From an uncultured Bacteroidota bacterium (GTDB lineage Bacteria > Bacteroidota > Bacteroidia > Chitinophagales > Chitinophagaceae): a stretch of DNA of 7,467 bases. The notes under the pieces were generated by a model, which saw only the letters and a list, made by a program, of their open reading frames with translations, was not told the origin of the DNA and made no database searches. Made by a program: the position numbers and the translations under genes. Below are positions 5,391 to 7,467 of the stretch, in pieces (within the stretch, counting starts at the first letter, position 1; every line of letters starts with the position of its first letter). The DNA lies in the NCBI GenBank assembly GCA_903906615.1, contig CAIVKT010000131.1, forward strand, positions 1 through 7,467, given 5' to 3'.

Positions 5391-7467
5391 TTATAAGTTT
5401 TTCAAGATAAAGTCGGTCATACGGGTATACAATTGCAGGCGGGTAGCGCCGCCGCTAATGCCGTGTGTTTTATCAGGATAGTATTCACTTTCGAATGACT
5501 TATCGGCATTAATAAGCGCAGTGGTGAGCATCACCGAATTCTGAAAGTGTACATTATCATCGGCAGTGCCATGTATCAGCAGGAATTTACCTTTTAGATT
5601 TGCAGCCATTTTCTCGGGTGCGTTATTATCGTAGCCTGTCGGATTTTCCTGCGGGGTACGCATATATCTTTCGGTGTAGATATTATCGTAATACCGCCAG
5701 TTGGTGACAGGCGCTACGGCTATAGCCATCTTAAAGACATCGTTGCCCTTCAGCAGGCAGGTGCTGCTCATAAAGCCGCCATAGCTCCAGCCCCATATAC
5801 CTATGCGGTCTTTATCCACATAAGGCATGTTACCAAGGTTCTTAGCCACGGCTATCTGGTCATCACTTTCGTACTTGCCCAGTTGCAGGTAGGTCTTCTT
5901 CCTGAATTCCTCGCCCCTCATACCTGTGCCGGTTCCATCCACACACACAACAATGTACCCCTTCTGTGCCAACATCTGGTGCCAGAAATAATTGCCGAGC
6001 GGGAACATATCTGCCACCTGCTGCGAACCCGGGCCGCTGTATTGGTACATCAGCACCGGGTATCTTTTAGTGCTGTCGAAGCCGGGGGGAGTTATCATCC
6101 ACGCATTCAGCGGTGCGTCCACGCCGTTGATCTGCATCAGGCGCATATGGCCCATTGCATAGTCCTTCATTTTATCTTCCAGCGCCTTGTTGTCTTCCAG
6201 CGTGCGGGTAATAGCCCCCTTTGCATTGCGCAGGTTGTATACCGGCACTTTATTGATGCCCGACCATTTATCTATAAAGAAATTGTATCCCTCACAAGGT
6301 GTTATGCTGTGCATGCCCGGCTCGGGCGTAAGGCATACTTTCTTTTTACCCTCCCAGTTCACCACATACAGTTTGCGCTCCAGCGGCGATGTTTCGGCTG
6401 ATGTATAGTACACCAGCTTGCGGGGTATATCTATGCCCACCAGTGCATCCACGTCATAATTGCCTGCGGTAAGGTTCGTGAGCTTCGCAGCTTTCCAGTC
6501 CCACTTGTACAAAGAAGAATAGCCGGAGCGCTCACTGCTCAGTATCACCGAATGCCCGTCGGGCAAAAAAGTGATCTCGTCATTGATGTTGATATACCAC
6601 TTGTTCTCTTCGGTATAGATCACCGATGATGAGCCATCGCTGGCATTGGTGAGCAGCAGTTCCAGCTTGTTCTGCAGCCTGTTCAGCCTGTATACGCAAA
6701 GCTTTGCGGCATCGTTGGTCCACTTGATGCGGGGTATGTATTGGTCTGTGTTATCGCCCACATTAGCATTCACCGTTTGCTTAAAGCGCACATCGTATAT
6801 CTTCACCTGCACCACAGAGTTGCGCTCACCGGCTTTGGGATATTTGTATTTATACTGCTCGGGGTACAGGCCGGTGTATTTGGCAATGGTATATTCCGGC
6901 ACCAGGCTTTCGTCAAATCGGTAGTAAGCCAGGTAGCTGCCATCGGCGCTCCATTCAAAAGCACGGGTAAATGAAAACTCCTCTTCATACACCCAGTCGC
7001 AATTGCCATTGATGATCTTGTTCTTCTCGCCATCTGTAGTTACGGCCACTACTTCGTCGGTAGAAAGGTCTTTATAATACAGGTTGTTGTTCTTCACAAA
7101 AGCCACCTTCCTGCCATCGGGCGAGAAGGTAGCGTGCAGCACCTTGTCATTATCCAGCATCTTCAGGCTGCCCGCAGCAATATCATACACATATACCTTG
7201 TGCAGCACCGAGCGGCGGTAGATGTTCTCGCTCTCCGTAAACAGCAGCATCTTTTGCTCATCCTTACTGAAGGTATATTCGTCCACACTAAGCGAAGTGC
7301 CGTTGTACTTGCTGTTCTCATTATCAAACAGCAGGTGGTCGGCCTTACCTGTTGCCAGGTCATATACCCTAATGAGCGTATGCCCGCTTTCATGGTCTAT
7401 CTGTGTATAATGCAGGCCATCCTTCATGGCATTGAAGCCCGGCACATCCTTTACCTTAAAGGTGTAG
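5391..7467 (-). CDS. dpp4: Dipeptidyl peptidase IV (S9B family), N-terminus beyond window
   Basis: The reading frame stays open to the window edge (codons for YTFKVKDV precede PGF), so the GTG at 7445 is internal and the true start and any signal peptide lie outside. Numbered from that GTG, the visible 684 residues hold a beta-propeller (about 1-430) and an alpha/beta-hydrolase domain (about 440-684). The propeller has DWVYEEEF at 150-157, whose Glu155/Glu156 correspond to the human DPP4 pair that binds the free N-terminus. The hydrolase domain has Tyr469 in YQYSGPG (oxyanion tyrosine), Ser554 in GWSYGG, Asp629 in HGTADDNVHF and His661 in KTHGIS. The active site is therefore complete, and release of Xaa-Pro or Xaa-Ala dipeptides in the periplasm or at the outer membrane is expected. 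It precedes the small lipoprotein by 10 bases and is the first visible gene of the leftward unit. Confidence 0.93.
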   Translation of the reverse strand, partial: YTFKVKDVPGFNAMKDGLHYTQIDHESGHTLIRVYDLATGKADHLLFDNENSKYNGTSLSVDEYTFSKDEQKMLLFTESENIYRRSVLHKVYVYDIAAGSLKMLDNDKVLHATFSPDGRKVAFVKNNNLYYKDLSTDEVVAVTTDGEKNKIINGNCDWVYEEEFSFTRAFEWSADGSYLAYYRFDESLVPEYTIAKYTGLYPEQYKYKYPKAGERNSVVQVKIYDVRFKQTVNANVGDNTDQYIPRIKWTNDAAKLCVYRLNRLQNKLELLLTNASDGSSSVIYTEENKWYININDEITFLPDGHSVILSSERSGYSSLYKWDWKAAKLTNLTAGNYDVDALVGIDIPRKLVYYTSAETSPLERKLYVVNWEGKKKVCLTPEPGMHSITPCEGYNFFIDKWSGINKVPVYNLRNAKGAITRTLEDNKALEDKMKDYAMGHMRLMQINGVDAPLNAWMITPPGFDSTKRYPVLMYQYSGPGSQQVADMFPLGNYFWHQMLAQKGYIVVCVDGTGTGMRGEEFRKKTYLQLGKYESDDQIAVAKNLGNMPYVDKDRIGIWGWSYGGFMSSTCLLKGNDVFKMAIAVAPVTNWRYYDNIYTERYMRTPQENPTGYDNNAPEKMAANLKGKFLLIHGTADDNVHFQNSVMLTTALINADKSFESEYYPDKTHGISGGATRLQLYTRMTDFILKNL

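Noticed and set aside
5883..6401. 172-codon open frame antisense to dipeptidyl peptidase IV
   Set aside because: It is fully covered by the conserved hydrolase and propeller coding sequence; the translation is rich in His and Cys, typical of a shadow frame.
7443..7445. GTG as the start of the dipeptidyl peptidase gene
   Set aside because: The same frame stays open upstream to the window edge with family-like residues (YTFKVKDV), and a start here would remove the signal peptide and part of the propeller.
1..7467. tRNA, rRNA, CRISPR array, insertion sequence, riboswitch or phage genes
   Set aside because: No cloverleaf, regularly spaced repeat, transposase, terminal inverted repeat or long conserved leader was seen; almost all bases are in the seven genes described.

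Overview
The window looks like an ordinary chromosomal segment from a Bacteroidota bacterium, most likely of the Chitinophagaceae or a near relative. The evidence is a T9SS (Por) C-terminal sorting domain on a secreted subtilase, 'CKK'-type lipoproteins, an exact TAnnTTTG -7 promoter element, near absence of Shine-Dalgarno sequences, and a dipeptidyl peptidase IV of the Bacteroidota type. I see no mobile element, CRISPR array, tRNA or rRNA, and no broken gene. The genus is inference.

Layout: the genes form two converging blocks. The rightward block holds the last 35 codons of mnmA (tRNA 2-thiouridylase, bases 1-110) and an 82-base AT-rich gap with a likely promoter. It continues with a 244-residue lipoprotein of unknown function (193-927) and, 10 bases later, a 564-residue secreted S8 protease carrying a T9SS sorting tail (938-2632).

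The leftward block starts outside the window. In transcription order it holds dipeptidyl peptidase IV (7467 to 5391, N-terminus missing), a 123-residue lipoprotein (5380-5009), a WbaZ-like GT4 glycosyltransferase (4989-3865) and an O-antigen ligase/polymerase-like membrane protein (3868-2627). Gaps are 10 bases, 19 bases and a 4-base ATGA overlap, so it reads as one transcription unit. The two blocks meet tail to tail with a 6-base overlap at 2627-2632.

How they may work together: most products act at or beyond the cell envelope. The S8 protease would be exported by T9SS, and DPP IV would trim Xaa-Pro dipeptides from peptides in the periplasm or at the surface. The glycosyltransferase and ligase-like protein would build or transfer a surface glycan. 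T9SS cargo is anchored to A-LPS in Porphyromonas, so a ligase beside a T9SS cargo gene is suggestive, but nothing here proves a link. I found no convincing novel system. The points most worth checking are the two lipoprotein-peptidase pairs and the compact GT4-ligase pair.
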